Below the pieces are notes generated by a model that was not told the origin of the DNA, made no database searches, and saw only the letters and a list, made by a program, of their open reading frames with translations. The position numbers and the translations under genes are program-made. This document shows, in pieces, positions 53,223 to 62,362 of a stretch of 64,000 bases of DNA. The stretch is taken from the NCBI GenBank assembly GCA_023206055.1, contig CP065366.1:3286001-3350000 (forward strand). The letters are read 5' to 3'. Position 1 is the stretch's first letter. Every line of letters begins with the position of its first letter. The DNA is from Vibrio cyclitrophicus. GTDB taxonomy: Bacteria; Pseudomonadota; Gammaproteobacteria; Enterobacterales; Vibrionaceae.

Positions 53223-53741
53223 TTAACGTTCTTCTAGCATTTTTACGATCTGGTTGGCTACCACTTTTGCACTTTGGTCGTCAGTACGAACTGTGTAGTC
53301 CGCCACTTCTTCGTATAGTGCGTTGCGAGATACAGCTAGATCTTCTAGCACATCACGCGGGTTGTCTGTTTGAAGTAGAGGGCGTTTCTTGTCGCGATTA
53401 GTGCGAGCAAGTTGCTTTTCAATTGTTGTCTCTAGGTATACAACAATGCCTCGTGCAGATAGACGGTTACGGTTTTCTTTGCTCAGCACTGAACCACCGC
53501 CTGTCGCAAGAACAATACCTTGTTCTTCTGTCAGGTCGTTGATTACAGATTCTTCGCGCTTACGGAAACCATCTTCGCCCTCAACATCAAAAACCCATGC
53601 GATGTCTGCGCCAGTGCGCTCTTCGATCACAGTGTCAGAGTCTAGAAACTCCATATGAAGTTGGGAAGCTAGGTGTCTACCAATTGTACTTTTGCCGGCG
53701 CCCATTGGGCCAACAAGAAAAATATTGCGTTTCTCAGCCAT
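53223..53741 (-). CDS. aroK: Shikimate kinase I
   Basis: 172 residues. P loop GPMGAGKSTIG, the shikimate-binding DSDTVIEERTGADIAW and the LID/Walker B region VLATGGGSVL are present. It phosphorylates shikimate with ATP. It is separated from pilQ by 176 bases that contain two dyads, so it may have its own promoter there. Confidence 0.97.
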   Translation of the reverse strand: MAEKRNIFLVGPMGAGKSTIGRHLASQLHMEFLDSDTVIEERTGADIAWVFDVEGEDGFRKREESVINDLTEEQGIVLATGGGSVLSKENRNRLSARGIVVYLETTIEKQLARTNRDKKRPLLQTDNPRDVLEDLAVSRNALYEEVADYTVRTDDQSAKVVANQIVKMLEER

Positions 53742-53793
53742 GTTTTTAGCAGTAATTTACAACGTTAATTCAATGACATCGCCACAAGGTAGG

Positions 53794-53809
53794 TCAGTAC
53801 AAGTACTGA
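53794..53809. promoter_or_regulatory. dyad upstream of aroK
   Basis: TCAGTAC-AA-GTACTGA is a perfect seven-base dyad with a two-base centre, 53 bases before the aroK start. It looks like an operator, but no regulator is suggested by sequence alone. Confidence 0.4.
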
Positions 53810-53822
53810 AATTAAAAGGCCC

Positions 53823-53885
53823 GTGGCACCGATTCCTCACAGATAATTCGTGATAAGACCCGAAATTATCAAGGTTAGGTGCCAC
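53823..53885. other. nested inverted repeats between pilQ and aroK
   Basis: Outer arms GTGGCACC (53823-53830) and GGTGCCAC (53878-53885) enclose a second pair GATAATTCG and CGAAATTATC (53842-53850 with 53861-53870). This gives a two-step stem of about 60 bases. It is downstream of pilQ and upstream of aroK. It has no clean U run. It may be a processing site, a small structured RNA or the remnant of a short palindromic element. Confidence 0.5.
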
Positions 53886-53917
53886 TAATGCAACTTTATT
53901 TTTAATCTAATTGTTCA

Positions 53918-55636
53918 TTACTGAATCACAACTTTGGGTGTGACAAAAATAAGTAGTTCACTTTTACCCACATTTTCATAGCTGCGACGGAACAATGCAC
54001 CCAAAACTGGCAGGTCTCCCAACAGAGGCACTTTATCCACCGTACTGCTCACGCTGTGCTGGAATATCCCACCAAGCACGACAGTTTCACCATTATTAAC
54101 AAGCACTTGCGTGCCAATACGTTGAGTATCAATCGCCACAGCTTCTCCAGTTCCGGTTTTTACCACTTGCCCTGGTCTATCTTGAGTCACACTCAAATCC
54201 AACACCAAGCGATTGTCGGGCGTTATCTGCGGCGTCACCTTGAGACTCAATACCGCTTTCTTAAATGCGACCGACGTTGCACCACTTGAAGAGGACTCTA
54301 AGTAAGGGATTTCAGTACCTTGCTCAATATAAGCCGGCTTTTTATTGGTGGTAATTAAGCGTGGGCTCGAAATGATCTCAGCTTTCGACTCTTGTTGCAG
54401 TGCTGAGAGCTCAAGATCGAGCAATGTATCTGAGCCCAGTTTGGCCACCTGAAACGCAATACTCGAGGCGTTCGGCGATGTTGCCCCTAAATTGACGTTG
54501 AGATAATCATCAATCACGCTGCTGCCGCTATCGTCGTCATATGGCGTAATCGCTGATGGGTGGTTCCCTTCAATTGAACCGCCAACAGTGAAGCTTCCGT
54601 TGGTTGAGGAAACGCCCCAGCGAACGCCAAGTTCATCAAGATTACCCTCAGTGACGGTTACAATACGCGCCTCTATCTGTACTTGCTTAACGGGAATATC
54701 TAGCGATTCAATGATGCCTCGGATCACTGCAATGTTTTCTTCCAATTCACGAATGAGCAGTGAGTTGGTGCGTTCATCAATGGTAATTGAGCCGCGATCG
54801 GACAACATGCTAACCGCACCTTCGCCGCCAATCATATCGGCGATGTCGGTGGCTTTTGCAAAGTTAATCTTGATGATTTCCGACTTAAGCTCCCCTAGCT
54901 CCTCTTCTAAACGCGACTTTTCTAACGCTTGCTGCTCTCGAAGATCGAGTTCCGCTTTCGGCGCGACCAAGATAACATTGCCATCCACGCGCTTATCCAA
55001 TCCTTTAACTTGCAAGATAATGTCGAGAACTTGCTGCCAAGGTACGCCATCTAAGCGTAACGTCAGGTTTCCGGCTACCGAATCAGACACCACGAGATTG
55101 AAGTCGTTGTAGTCGGCAATCAACTGCAGGACATTTCGTACTGGGATGTCTTGGAAGTTAATCGATATCAGCTTACCCTCTTTCTCTAGAACGCTTTTTT
55201 CTTTGGTCGCTTCATCGATAACTGGTTTACTGATCACCACCTCAATAAAGCGCCCCTTTAGATTGTATTCATACTGATAGTCATTGCTAATCGTCGCGAG
55301 AAGCCGAGTGCTTGGTGTCTCTTTATATACTTCAATGCCTTCAACCAAGGTAGCGAAGTCTTTCACATCCAGTAGGTAGAGTTTGTCATCGTCAACCTCA
55401 GTATTTATGAGTTCGATACTTAACCCTTCCTGAGCACGCTGCACATCGACCACCGCAGTGGTGGTGGCTAGCTCAATAATAATGACGGCGTCTTTATCCT
55501 TATTAACCCTAAAATCAATATTCTCTAATTTATTTGGTAGGCTTTCTGCATAACTGAATACGCTAAAAACCAACATCACAGACACAGCAAAACCTTGTAG
55601 AGCCTTGCTCACTAATCTACTTATTCCTTTAATCAT
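53918..55636 (-). CDS. pilQ: Type IV pilus secretin PilQ
   Basis: 572 residues. Signal peptide (about 1-30), an AMIN domain (about 35-120), an STN/N0 domain (about 155-225: ISINFQDIPVRNVLQLIADYNDFNLVVSDSV), an N1-type domain with a charged coiled region, then the secretin barrel (about 325-572: VPLLGDLPVLGALFRR). It forms the outer-membrane pore for the pilus and, in Vibrio, for DNA uptake. Last of pilMNOPQ. Confidence 0.96.
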   Translation of the reverse strand: MIKGISRLVSKALQGFAVSVMLVFSVFSYAESLPNKLENIDFRVNKDKDAVIIIELATTTAVVDVQRAQEGLSIELINTEVDDDKLYLLDVKDFATLVEGIEVYKETPSTRLLATISNDYQYEYNLKGRFIEVVISKPVIDEATKEKSVLEKEGKLISINFQDIPVRNVLQLIADYNDFNLVVSDSVAGNLTLRLDGVPWQQVLDIILQVKGLDKRVDGNVILVAPKAELDLREQQALEKSRLEEELGELKSEIIKINFAKATDIADMIGGEGAVSMLSDRGSITIDERTNSLLIRELEENIAVIRGIIESLDIPVKQVQIEARIVTVTEGNLDELGVRWGVSSTNGSFTVGGSIEGNHPSAITPYDDDSGSSVIDDYLNVNLGATSPNASSIAFQVAKLGSDTLLDLELSALQQESKAEIISSPRLITTNKKPAYIEQGTEIPYLESSSSGATSVAFKKAVLSLKVTPQITPDNRLVLDLSVTQDRPGQVVKTGTGEAVAIDTQRIGTQVLVNNGETVVLGGIFQHSVSSTVDKVPLLGDLPVLGALFRRSYENVGKSELLIFVTPKVVIQ

Positions 55637-55671
55637 ATTTACATCTCATATCCACATCATGTGACATTGGT

Positions 55672-56190
55672 TTACTTCAGAGCCAGCCTAACGTTGCGCT
55701 TATGCCAACAACCTAAGCCATCTGGAAGAGTTTCATTAATCTGAACGTACTGGCTCGTCACCTTAGTAACTCGGCCATTGTTTAGGCCGATAAACTGGCC
55801 TTTCTTGACGTTTACCACGTTGCCTTTGGGTGTTTGCACTAAGCCGAACACACTTGATCCACTGCCCATCACGCCTCTTAAACGAAGCTTACTCAGCGGG
55901 TACTTCTCTAACTTGCCATTACGAGAACGGGCGCTGGGTTGCCAGCAGTCTTTCTTAACCAAGGGTTGGTTTTGCACGATGGCTTCTTTAGGCAGTTCAA
56001 AGGGAGGACGAAAAGTGCGGCGCTGATAAGTCGCCGCCGTGAATTCAGTTGCTGGGACAAGCTGCTCAACCTCTTTTCTCGCCTTGGCTTCAACCTGCGT
56101 CACAAAGTCTTGTAGTGAGTCTTGATTCGCTTTGCAGCCAGATAGCGCAAGCAGCAACACGATTGAGTAAAACGCGCTATTGGGTTTCAT
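55672..56190 (-). CDS. pilP: Type IV pilus lipoprotein PilP
   Basis: 172 residues from the second ATG (56190), which has better spacing from GGAGG than the first. Lipobox LSGC at Cys19. A disordered linker is followed by a beta-sandwich domain (about 95-170, LRLRGVMGSGSSVFGLV) that contacts PilQ. It overlaps pilO by 14 bases. It links the inner-membrane PilMNO complex to the secretin. Confidence 0.95.
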   Translation of the reverse strand: MKPNSAFYSIVLLLALSGCKANQDSLQDFVTQVEAKARKEVEQLVPATEFTAATYQRRTFRPPFELPKEAIVQNQPLVKKDCWQPSARSRNGKLEKYPLSKLRLRGVMGSGSSVFGLVQTPKGNVVNVKKGQFIGLNNGRVTKVTSQYVQINETLPDGLGCWHKRNVRLALK

Positions 56191-56806
56191 CATTGACCTC
56201 CGATTTAAACTGGTAGGTATAAGCTCGAACCCTAAAGTGCAGCGTGCTGCTTTCTTGGCTGACTCGCTGCCAATTCACATCATCAAAACTAATGATGCGC
56301 GGCAGTTTGGCGATGGCAGCCGAGAAGTCGCCGATCTCGTGATAGTCACCCGTCAGCTCGATATTGAGCGGTAAACGATAGAGAAACTCCTTATTCTGCT
56401 TTTGACCCCAATCGATTCGAGTGAAGGTCAGCGAATTATCCAAGCCGAGTTCATTCACAGACGCCAACATACTGGCGAGCTCTTTTTGAACGGGCAGTTG
56501 CTCTAACAGATAATCGTAGCGACTGGTTAGCTCATCCAACTGGCTCTGCAACTTAGGTAAGGCTGCCACCTTATTAGCCTTTATTCGCAAGGTCGTCTTT
56601 AAGGTTTGTTCTTGTTGCTTCATCTGTTGCAGTTCATCGTCGAGAGGCAGCACATAAAGCCAAGTGCCGACACCTTGGATTAACACTATCAACACAAGGA
56701 TCACGAGAAACTGAGGCAGCAATGGCCATTCGGTGATCTCATCAACATCAAGATCCTGAAAACTCATCCTGTTTTGCCAACTAATCCTATTTTGAAGGTT
56801 AGCCAT
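56177..56806 (-). CDS. pilO: Type IV pilus alignment protein PilO
   Basis: 209 residues. A single membrane helix (about 31-53, FLVILVLIVLIQGVGTWLYV) is followed by a coiled coil (about 60-105) and a ferredoxin-like domain. With PilN it forms the inner-membrane heterodimer that aligns pilus assembly. It overlaps pilN by eight bases and pilP by 14. Confidence 0.95.
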   Translation of the reverse strand: MANLQNRISWQNRMSFQDLDVDEITEWPLLPQFLVILVLIVLIQGVGTWLYVLPLDDELQQMKQQEQTLKTTLRIKANKVAALPKLQSQLDELTSRYDYLLEQLPVQKELASMLASVNELGLDNSLTFTRIDWGQKQNKEFLYRLPLNIELTGDYHEIGDFSAAIAKLPRIISFDDVNWQRVSQESSTLHFRVRAYTYQFKSEVNDETQ

Positions 56807-57413
56807 GATGCACCCCCTTCTCTTTTTTGCTCGCGGCTGTGCTCTCTGCGGTGGTGTTTTCTAAAGACACAGAGCTGAACACAAAAGAGACCTTGAAGGT
56901 CTGGAACTCCTTATTGAAGCGCTTGCGGTTATGAACAATTGAGTGCATTTCGACACTTTCAAGTGACTCAGAACGCTCTAAATGATCCAACATAGTCGCG
57001 AGGCGAGCGGTACTGTCACTGATGCCCGACATTTCAATCTCCTGACCATTCATCTTTATCTTGTCGACATACACACCCTCTGGAATCAGCTCCGGCATCA
57101 AGTTCATGAAGTCGGTGGTCTTATTGCGGCCAAGCTGCAGCGACTCAACCACATCCAGTCGAGTCAGAATGGCTTTGTGTTCTTGCTCTGCGACTTTTAA
57201 TGACTGAATTTGTCGGTCGAGCTCAGCGATGTATTGATTGAGATAGTTGAGGCGCGCTTGCTGCTTGGCTTGTTGGTCATGAAAGTAGTTACCGACCGCC
57301 CATTGCCCGCCAAGCGCGATGATGACGCCAAGAATAACCAAATGAACAAAACGCTTTTTATGCTGAGAACGAATTTCGTCGCGCCAAGGCAGCAGGTTAA
57401 TTTGATGCAACAT
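56799..57413 (-). CDS. pilN: Type IV pilus assembly protein PilN
   Basis: 204 residues from ATG at 57413 (MLHQINLLPWRDEIR), inside the pilM end. The INLLPWR motif is the PilM-binding peptide. One membrane helix (about 22-42) is followed by a coiled coil and a periplasmic domain that pairs with PilO. It overlaps pilM by 17 bases. Confidence 0.95.
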   Translation of the reverse strand: MLHQINLLPWRDEIRSQHKKRFVHLVILGVIIALGGQWAVGNYFHDQQAKQQARLNYLNQYIAELDRQIQSLKVAEQEHKAILTRLDVVESLQLGRNKTTDFMNLMPELIPEGVYVDKIKMNGQEIEMSGISDSTARLATMLDHLERSESLESVEMHSIVHNRKRFNKEFQTFKVSFVFSSVSLENTTAESTAASKKEKGVHHG

Positions 57414-58422
57414 GCTTTTCTCCCTGCCACTTGAGTCCACTCATCGCCATACCCGCGGCAATGCCAAAGTGTTGCCAGTCCATTGGCAGTCGACGTCGCT
57501 TCGCTACTTTGTTCTCAAACAGAGATAAAGGGTTGAGCGACTCACAGCTCAACTGAAAATGGCGCTCTAGCTCTTCAGTGACCATCGGGATGCTCGCTCC
57601 CTCACCCATTAGCCAGATCCCTGAAATAGGCAGAAGTGCATTGACTGACGAATAGAGCTGCAACTGACGCTTAAGCTTTTCGATTAAATTGACAATAAAT
57701 CGATGGGTATCTTCAGCCGTACCGAACACACCTTCTATATCACTCGGGTTATCTGAGCTGCGAAGGTCTTGAGTGCCAAAGGCAATGTCTTTATAGAAAG
57801 GCGCTGAACTCTGCGGAATAATCCCTAGCGAGGTTTGGTCGATTCCAACATCCACCAGCAACCAGTTCTTCTTATCGGGATACAAACGCGAAGCCAATTG
57901 CCAGACATTAAGCAGCCCGTGCCCCTGCGTATCCACCACCACAGGTTTAAAACCAGCCTTAGTTAATGCATCAGCGCGGCTATCGACCACTTCCTTACGA
58001 GTGGCATACACCTGATAACTGCTTGTCGATCCTTTACCAAATCGTTTGTCTTCCAGCTTTACAAAATCTAAACTCAGCTCCTCAATAGGAAAGGGAGACT
58101 GGTGAGCAAAGGTTTGATAGATCGAAAACTCTTTTTCTCTGTCTTCTAACTCACTCTCTATTTGCAGTACTTTGCTGATCACCGTGTTATCAGGTACTGA
58201 AATGGCGACGTTACGACAGCCAAAAGGCAGTCCTTTCCTAAGTTCTTTGAGTTTCTTAACAGTTTTCTGATACTCCAAAGTATGGTTAGCTGTAAAAATG
58301 TCGTCCGAAATCGGCAGCTCTTTGTATCCCACTAGGGCATACAACTCCCCCACGGGTTTTAGTACCACGGCTTTGATGCTGTGATGATTTATATCTATAC
58401 CTGTAATTAATGATGAACCCAT
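57397..58422 (-). CDS. pilM: Type IV pilus assembly ATPase-like protein PilM
   Basis: 341 residues from ATG at 58422 (MGSSLITGIDINHHSIKAV), nine bases after AGGAG; a TTG start further up is less likely. Actin-like (FtsA-type) fold with phosphate-binding GIDINHHSIKAV and NWLLVDVGIDQTSLGI. It binds the N terminus of PilN on the cytoplasmic side. First gene of pilMNOPQ, divergent from mrcA. Confidence 0.95.
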   Translation of the reverse strand: MGSSLITGIDINHHSIKAVVLKPVGELYALVGYKELPISDDIFTANHTLEYQKTVKKLKELRKGLPFGCRNVAISVPDNTVISKVLQIESELEDREKEFSIYQTFAHQSPFPIEELSLDFVKLEDKRFGKGSTSSYQVYATRKEVVDSRADALTKAGFKPVVVDTQGHGLLNVWQLASRLYPDKKNWLLVDVGIDQTSLGIIPQSSAPFYKDIAFGTQDLRSSDNPSDIEGVFGTAEDTHRFIVNLIEKLKRQLQLYSSVNALLPISGIWLMGEGASIPMVTEELERHFQLSCESLNPLSLFENKVAKRRRLPMDWQHFGIAAGMAMSGLKWQGEKHVASN

Positions 58423-58573
58423 GTGACCTAGCTCCTGAAGTGCCAAGCATTTCGTTGATTATCTAGGGGTTGTGATTATTAGTTAAATAAGCGTTAATAA
58501 ACGAAAGCTAAGTTTTTAGCCTAGAGTACAAGGGTTTGCTGCTTATCAGCCTTAACTAATCAGGGATTATCCG

Positions 58574-61135
58574 GTGAAGTTCATAAAGCGATTATTCATA
58601 TTTACATTGATTTGCATGATTCTTGGAGTCAGTACAATTTTTGGGTTTTATTATTACGTAAAACCAGAGTTGCCTGATGTTGCCACTTTGCGTGACGTAG
58701 AACTCCAAACCCCGATGCAAGTCTTCAGTCAAGACGGAAAATTGATCTCTCAATTTGGTGAAAAGCGTCGTAACCCAGTCACTTATGACGAGATACCTCG
58801 CCACCTGGTTGAAGCCCTAATTGCTACTGAAGATAGTCGTTTCTACGAGCACCCGGGTATTGACCCAATTGGTATTACTCGTGCCGCGATCGTTGTTGCG
58901 ATGTCAGGATCTGCAAAACAAGGTGCGAGTACCATTACTCAGCAGCTTGCGCGTAACTTCTTCTTATCTAATGAGAAAAAGATCATGCGTAAAATCAAAG
59001 AGATCTTCATTGCGATCCACATTGAACAACTTCTTAGTAAAGAAGAGATCATGGAGCTTTACGTAAACAAGATCTTCCTTGGTCACCGTTCATATGGCTT
59101 TGGCGCAGCTGCTCGTGTTTACTTTGGTAAAGACCTCCCTGAACTGACTCTGAGTGAAATCGCTACACTTGCTGGTATGCCAAAAGCACCATCCACAATG
59201 AACCCTATCTACTCTATTGAGCGCGCGACTCACCGTCGTAACGTGGTATTACGTCGCATGTTAGACGAGAAATACATCACTCAAGCAGAGTTCGATGAGG
59301 CTCGCAATGAAGAGCTTATCTCGAAATACCACGGTGCAGAGATCGAACTGAGCGCACCATATGTTGCTGAAGTTGCACGCGCTTGGATGGTGGAACGCTA
59401 CGGTGAAGAAGCTTATACATCAGGCATGAAAGTCTACACGACCGTTGATTCGAAACTGCAAAAAGCAGCGAACCAAGCCGCGATTAAGAACCTACTTGGC
59501 TACGATGAACGTCACGGCTACCGTGGTGCGGAAAAAGTATTGTGGCAAACTGCACAGTCAGCGTGGGATCAAGAACAAATCGTTAAACACCTTAAGTCTC
59601 AACCAACCTATGGTGACCTAGTCCCTGCTGTTGTTACCGCGGTTGATTCGAAAAGTGCTCAAATTTGGGTTAAGAACCAAGGTGAAGGCACTATCGAATG
59701 GCAAGGTATGAACTGGGCACGTAAATTCCTAACAGATAACCGCCAAGGACCAGCACCTTCTCAAGCGAAAGAGATTCTGGCTGTTGGTGAGCAAATCTGG
59801 GTTCGCCATGAAGCTGTTACCGGCGATGAAGTCTCTGAGGAGCCGACAGAAGAGTCAGCAACGACAGAATCAGAAACACCAATTTTATGGCGACTAAGCC
59901 AAGTACCAAATGCGAACACCGCATTTGTTGCAATGAACCCGAACAACGGCGCGGTATTGTCGATGGTCGGTGGCTTTAACTTTGTGCACAACAAGTTCAA
60001 CCGTGCGACGCAATCTATTCGTCAGGTGGGTTCTGGTATCAAACCATTTATCTACTCAGCAGCGATTGAGAAAGGCTTAACGCTAGCCTCACTGATCAAT
60101 GATGCGCCGATTAACCAATGGGATAAGAGCCAAGGTACAGCATGGCGACCAAAGAACTCGCCACCGACTTACGTGGGTCCAACTCGTCTACGTATTGGCT
60201 TAGCTCAGTCTAAAAACGTAATGGCGGTACGTGTACTGCGCGAAGTAGGCCTAGATGATACTCGTAACTATCTAACTCGATTTGGCTTTGATATTGATGA
60301 AGTCCCGCGCTCTGAAACCATTGCTCTGGGTGCTGGTAGCTTAACGCCAATGAAAGTAGCTCAAGGTTACTCAGTATTCGCTAATGGCGGCTACTATGTT
60401 GAACCTTTCTACATCAGCCGCATTGAGACACCATTTGGTGAGACTGAATTTGAAGCGACACCGAAAGTGGTTTGTAAAGACGATTGCCAGCAGCAAATGA
60501 CCGCAGACCCAATGGCGGACGAGTTTGCAGAGCAAGATGTGGATGCCAAAGTACAATACGCACCTCAAGTTATCTCTGAACAGAACGCATTCCTTGTTCG
60601 TGAAATGATGTACAGCAACATCTGGGGTGGCGGTGATTGGAGCGCAGGTACTGGTTGGAACGGTACTGGTTGGCGTGCACAGCCGTTGAAGCGTCGTGAC
60701 ATTGGCGGCAAAACGGGTACCACCAACGATTCGAAAGATACTTGGTACAGCGGTTACGGCCCTGGCATGGTTGCAACGGTATGGGTTGGTTTTGATAACC
60801 ACAACCGTAACCTAGGCAGAACCAAAGCAAACTCGAACCTTGGTAAGAATCAGATTACGGGTGCAGAAGCTGGCGCGAAAACAGCAGAACCTGCATGGGT
60901 TGATTTCATGGGTACAGCGTTAGCGGGCGTGCCTGCTGAACGTAAAGAGATTCCGGAGAACATCGTTCGTGTTCGTATCGACCGTGAAACTGGCTTATTG
61001 ACGAACAAATTCGATAGCTCATCGATGTTCGAGTACTTCGAAAAAGGCACAGAGCCAACCGAATACATCACTGAACGTTTCAATGACGACATCTACTCAA
61101 CCTCATCAGGTGAAGCAGTAGAAGAACTGTTCTAG
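58574..61135 (+). CDS. mrcA: Penicillin-binding protein 1A
   Basis: 853 residues from GTG at 58574, after AGGGA. One membrane helix (about 7-28), the glycosyltransferase domain (about 55-230: EDSRFYEHPGIDP, QGASTITQQLARN), an OB-like insert with an acidic stretch EEPTEESATTESET (near 416-430), and the transpeptidase domain with Ser in GSGIKP, QSKN and GGKTGTTN. It polymerises and cross-links peptidoglycan. Divergent from pilM by a 150-base gap, as in E. coli ponA/hofM. Confidence 0.97.
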   Translation: MKFIKRLFIFTLICMILGVSTIFGFYYYVKPELPDVATLRDVELQTPMQVFSQDGKLISQFGEKRRNPVTYDEIPRHLVEALIATEDSRFYEHPGIDPIGITRAAIVVAMSGSAKQGASTITQQLARNFFLSNEKKIMRKIKEIFIAIHIEQLLSKEEIMELYVNKIFLGHRSYGFGAAARVYFGKDLPELTLSEIATLAGMPKAPSTMNPIYSIERATHRRNVVLRRMLDEKYITQAEFDEARNEELISKYHGAEIELSAPYVAEVARAWMVERYGEEAYTSGMKVYTTVDSKLQKAANQAAIKNLLGYDERHGYRGAEKVLWQTAQSAWDQEQIVKHLKSQPTYGDLVPAVVTAVDSKSAQIWVKNQGEGTIEWQGMNWARKFLTDNRQGPAPSQAKEILAVGEQIWVRHEAVTGDEVSEEPTEESATTESETPILWRLSQVPNANTAFVAMNPNNGAVLSMVGGFNFVHNKFNRATQSIRQVGSGIKPFIYSAAIEKGLTLASLINDAPINQWDKSQGTAWRPKNSPPTYVGPTRLRIGLAQSKNVMAVRVLREVGLDDTRNYLTRFGFDIDEVPRSETIALGAGSLTPMKVAQGYSVFANGGYYVEPFYISRIETPFGETEFEATPKVVCKDDCQQQMTADPMADEFAEQDVDAKVQYAPQVISEQNAFLVREMMYSNIWGGGDWSAGTGWNGTGWRAQPLKRRDIGGKTGTTNDSKDTWYSGYGPGMVATVWVGFDNHNRNLGRTKANSNLGKNQITGAEAGAKTAEPAWVDFMGTALAGVPAERKEIPENIVRVRIDRETGLLTNKFDSSSMFEYFEKGTEPTEYITERFNDDIYSTSSGEAVEELF

Positions 61136-61167
61136 CTAGGGTTTGTTGAACCTAATAAGATGAACAA

Positions 61168-61208
61168 ACAAAAAGGGTTGATATGAATTCATATCAACCC
61201 TTTTTTTA
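61168..61208. terminator. bidirectional terminator mrcA / oxyR
   Basis: A perfect palindrome AAAAGGGTTGATATG/CATATCAACCCTTTT with an AATT centre (61171-61204) has a T run on each side. It lies between convergent mrcA and oxyR. Confidence 0.92.
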
Positions 61209-61246
61209 TATCTATATCCGACCAGACTAGGCTCTGAACTCAAGCG

Positions 61247-62140
61247 CTAAGCCGTCTTCTCCAATTGAGTGCGAATCGTTTCCGCCAGTTGCTCAAAGCG
61301 ACCTTTCAATGGAGAGCCCGGACGGTAAGCCACAACAATTCGACGTGAAGGTGTTGGATTCACCGCAGGTACGTAACACACACCATCTTTCTGCTTTTCC
61401 TTTGGCACCGATAGCTGAGGTAGCAAGGTAATGCCCGCCCCCGCCGCGACCATGTTACGCAGCGTTTCTAAGCTGGTTGCCTTAAAACGTTCATCGTCTT
61501 TTGCGCCCGCAGCAAAACAGAAGCCCAAGGCTTGGTCTCTTAAACAGTGACCGTCACCTAACGCCAGTACGGTTTGTCCATTTAACTGCAGCATATCGAC
61601 AGTGTCTTGCTGAGCCCACTCGTGGTCACATGGAACGGCAACACTTAACGGCTCGTCATACACATCAATTTCTTTAAACACCGCCGTTTCATCAACCGCA
61701 GCCAGTACCAAGCAATCAAGCTTGCCATCTTCAAGTTGGCTCACTAATTGATGGGTCTGGGCTTCATGCAAGTAAAGCTCAAGATCTGGGAAGCTCTCTT
61801 TCAGGTGAGGAATGATTTTAGGCAAGATGTAAGGACCAACAGTCGGAATAAAACCAATGTGCATCGGCCCCGTCATCGCTTCACCATGTCCACTCGCCAT
61901 ATCTTTAAAAGTTTTCACTTCGTTGAGAATGCGCTTGGCTTGTTCAACAAGTTGTAACCCTGATTCTGTAAATATGACCTTCCTTGGACTACGCTCGGTT
62001 AACTGAAGTCCAATTTCATCTTCTAGTTTGCGTATTTGACCGCTTAGTGTCGGCTGACTGACAAAGCACGCTTCTGCCGCTTTTCGGAAGTGTTTATGCT
62101 CTGCGAGCGCCACCAAGTATTCAAAGTCACGAATGTTCAT
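61247..62140 (-). CDS. oxyR: Hydrogen peroxide sensor regulator OxyR
   Basis: 297 residues, LysR family. N-terminal helix-turn-helix (about 18-38, KAAEACFVSQPTLSGQIRKL) and the sensor domain with Cys199 in GHCLRDQAL and Cys208 in GFCFAAG, exactly the disulfide pair of E. coli OxyR. It activates peroxide defence genes. It is divergent from the peroxiredoxin gene, with a full OxyR site between. Confidence 0.97.
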   Translation of the reverse strand: MNIRDFEYLVALAEHKHFRKAAEACFVSQPTLSGQIRKLEDEIGLQLTERSPRKVIFTESGLQLVEQAKRILNEVKTFKDMASGHGEAMTGPMHIGFIPTVGPYILPKIIPHLKESFPDLELYLHEAQTHQLVSQLEDGKLDCLVLAAVDETAVFKEIDVYDEPLSVAVPCDHEWAQQDTVDMLQLNGQTVLALGDGHCLRDQALGFCFAAGAKDDERFKATSLETLRNMVAAGAGITLLPQLSVPKEKQKDGVCYVPAVNPTPSRRIVVAYRPGSPLKGRFEQLAETIRTQLEKTA

Positions 62141-62213
62141 GATCAGTCTCTTACCTCAGGTTTTAATAAGAACAAGGGTTCTAATCGAAACATTTAAAAG
62201 AAAAATGCTTTTG

Positions 62214-62250
62214 ATAGAATTTACCTATCAAAACCATAACATCAAACGAT
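62214..62250. promoter_or_regulatory. OxyR tetramer-binding site in the oxyR-prx gap
   Basis: The site fits ATAG-N7-CTAT-N7-ATAG-N7-CTAT over 37 bases: ATAG (62214), CTAT (62225), ATAA (62236) and CGAT (62247), each element spaced by exactly seven bases. A TTAGAG/TAATAA promoter-like pair (62250-62255 and 62273-62278, 17 apart) abuts it towards prx, as for OxyR-activated promoters. Two of four elements are perfect, one in each of the others has one change. Confidence 0.75.
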
Positions 62251-62362
62251 TAGAGCTATCAAAGGATTTATCTAATAATGGGCTCAACAAAACGAAACTG
62301 AGCAACGAAAAACGTTAAGCTCTAATAGAACAAAATTAAAAATACTATTTAAGGAAATCAAT

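Noticed and set aside
54588..55112. 174-codon plus-strand frame inside pilQ
   Set aside because: It is Ser/Arg/Thr-rich, as expected for the reverse of a coding strand, and pilQ itself is complete.
58478..58560. Inverted repeat ATTAGTTAA/TTAACTAAT in the pilM-mrcA gap
   Set aside because: Nine-base AT-rich arms 65 bases apart are easily found by chance; no further pattern supports a site.
62133..62318. Open frame over the oxyR-prx gap
   Set aside because: It covers the OxyR site and starts inside oxyR. Low complexity of Lys, Asn and Leu points to chance in AT-rich DNA.
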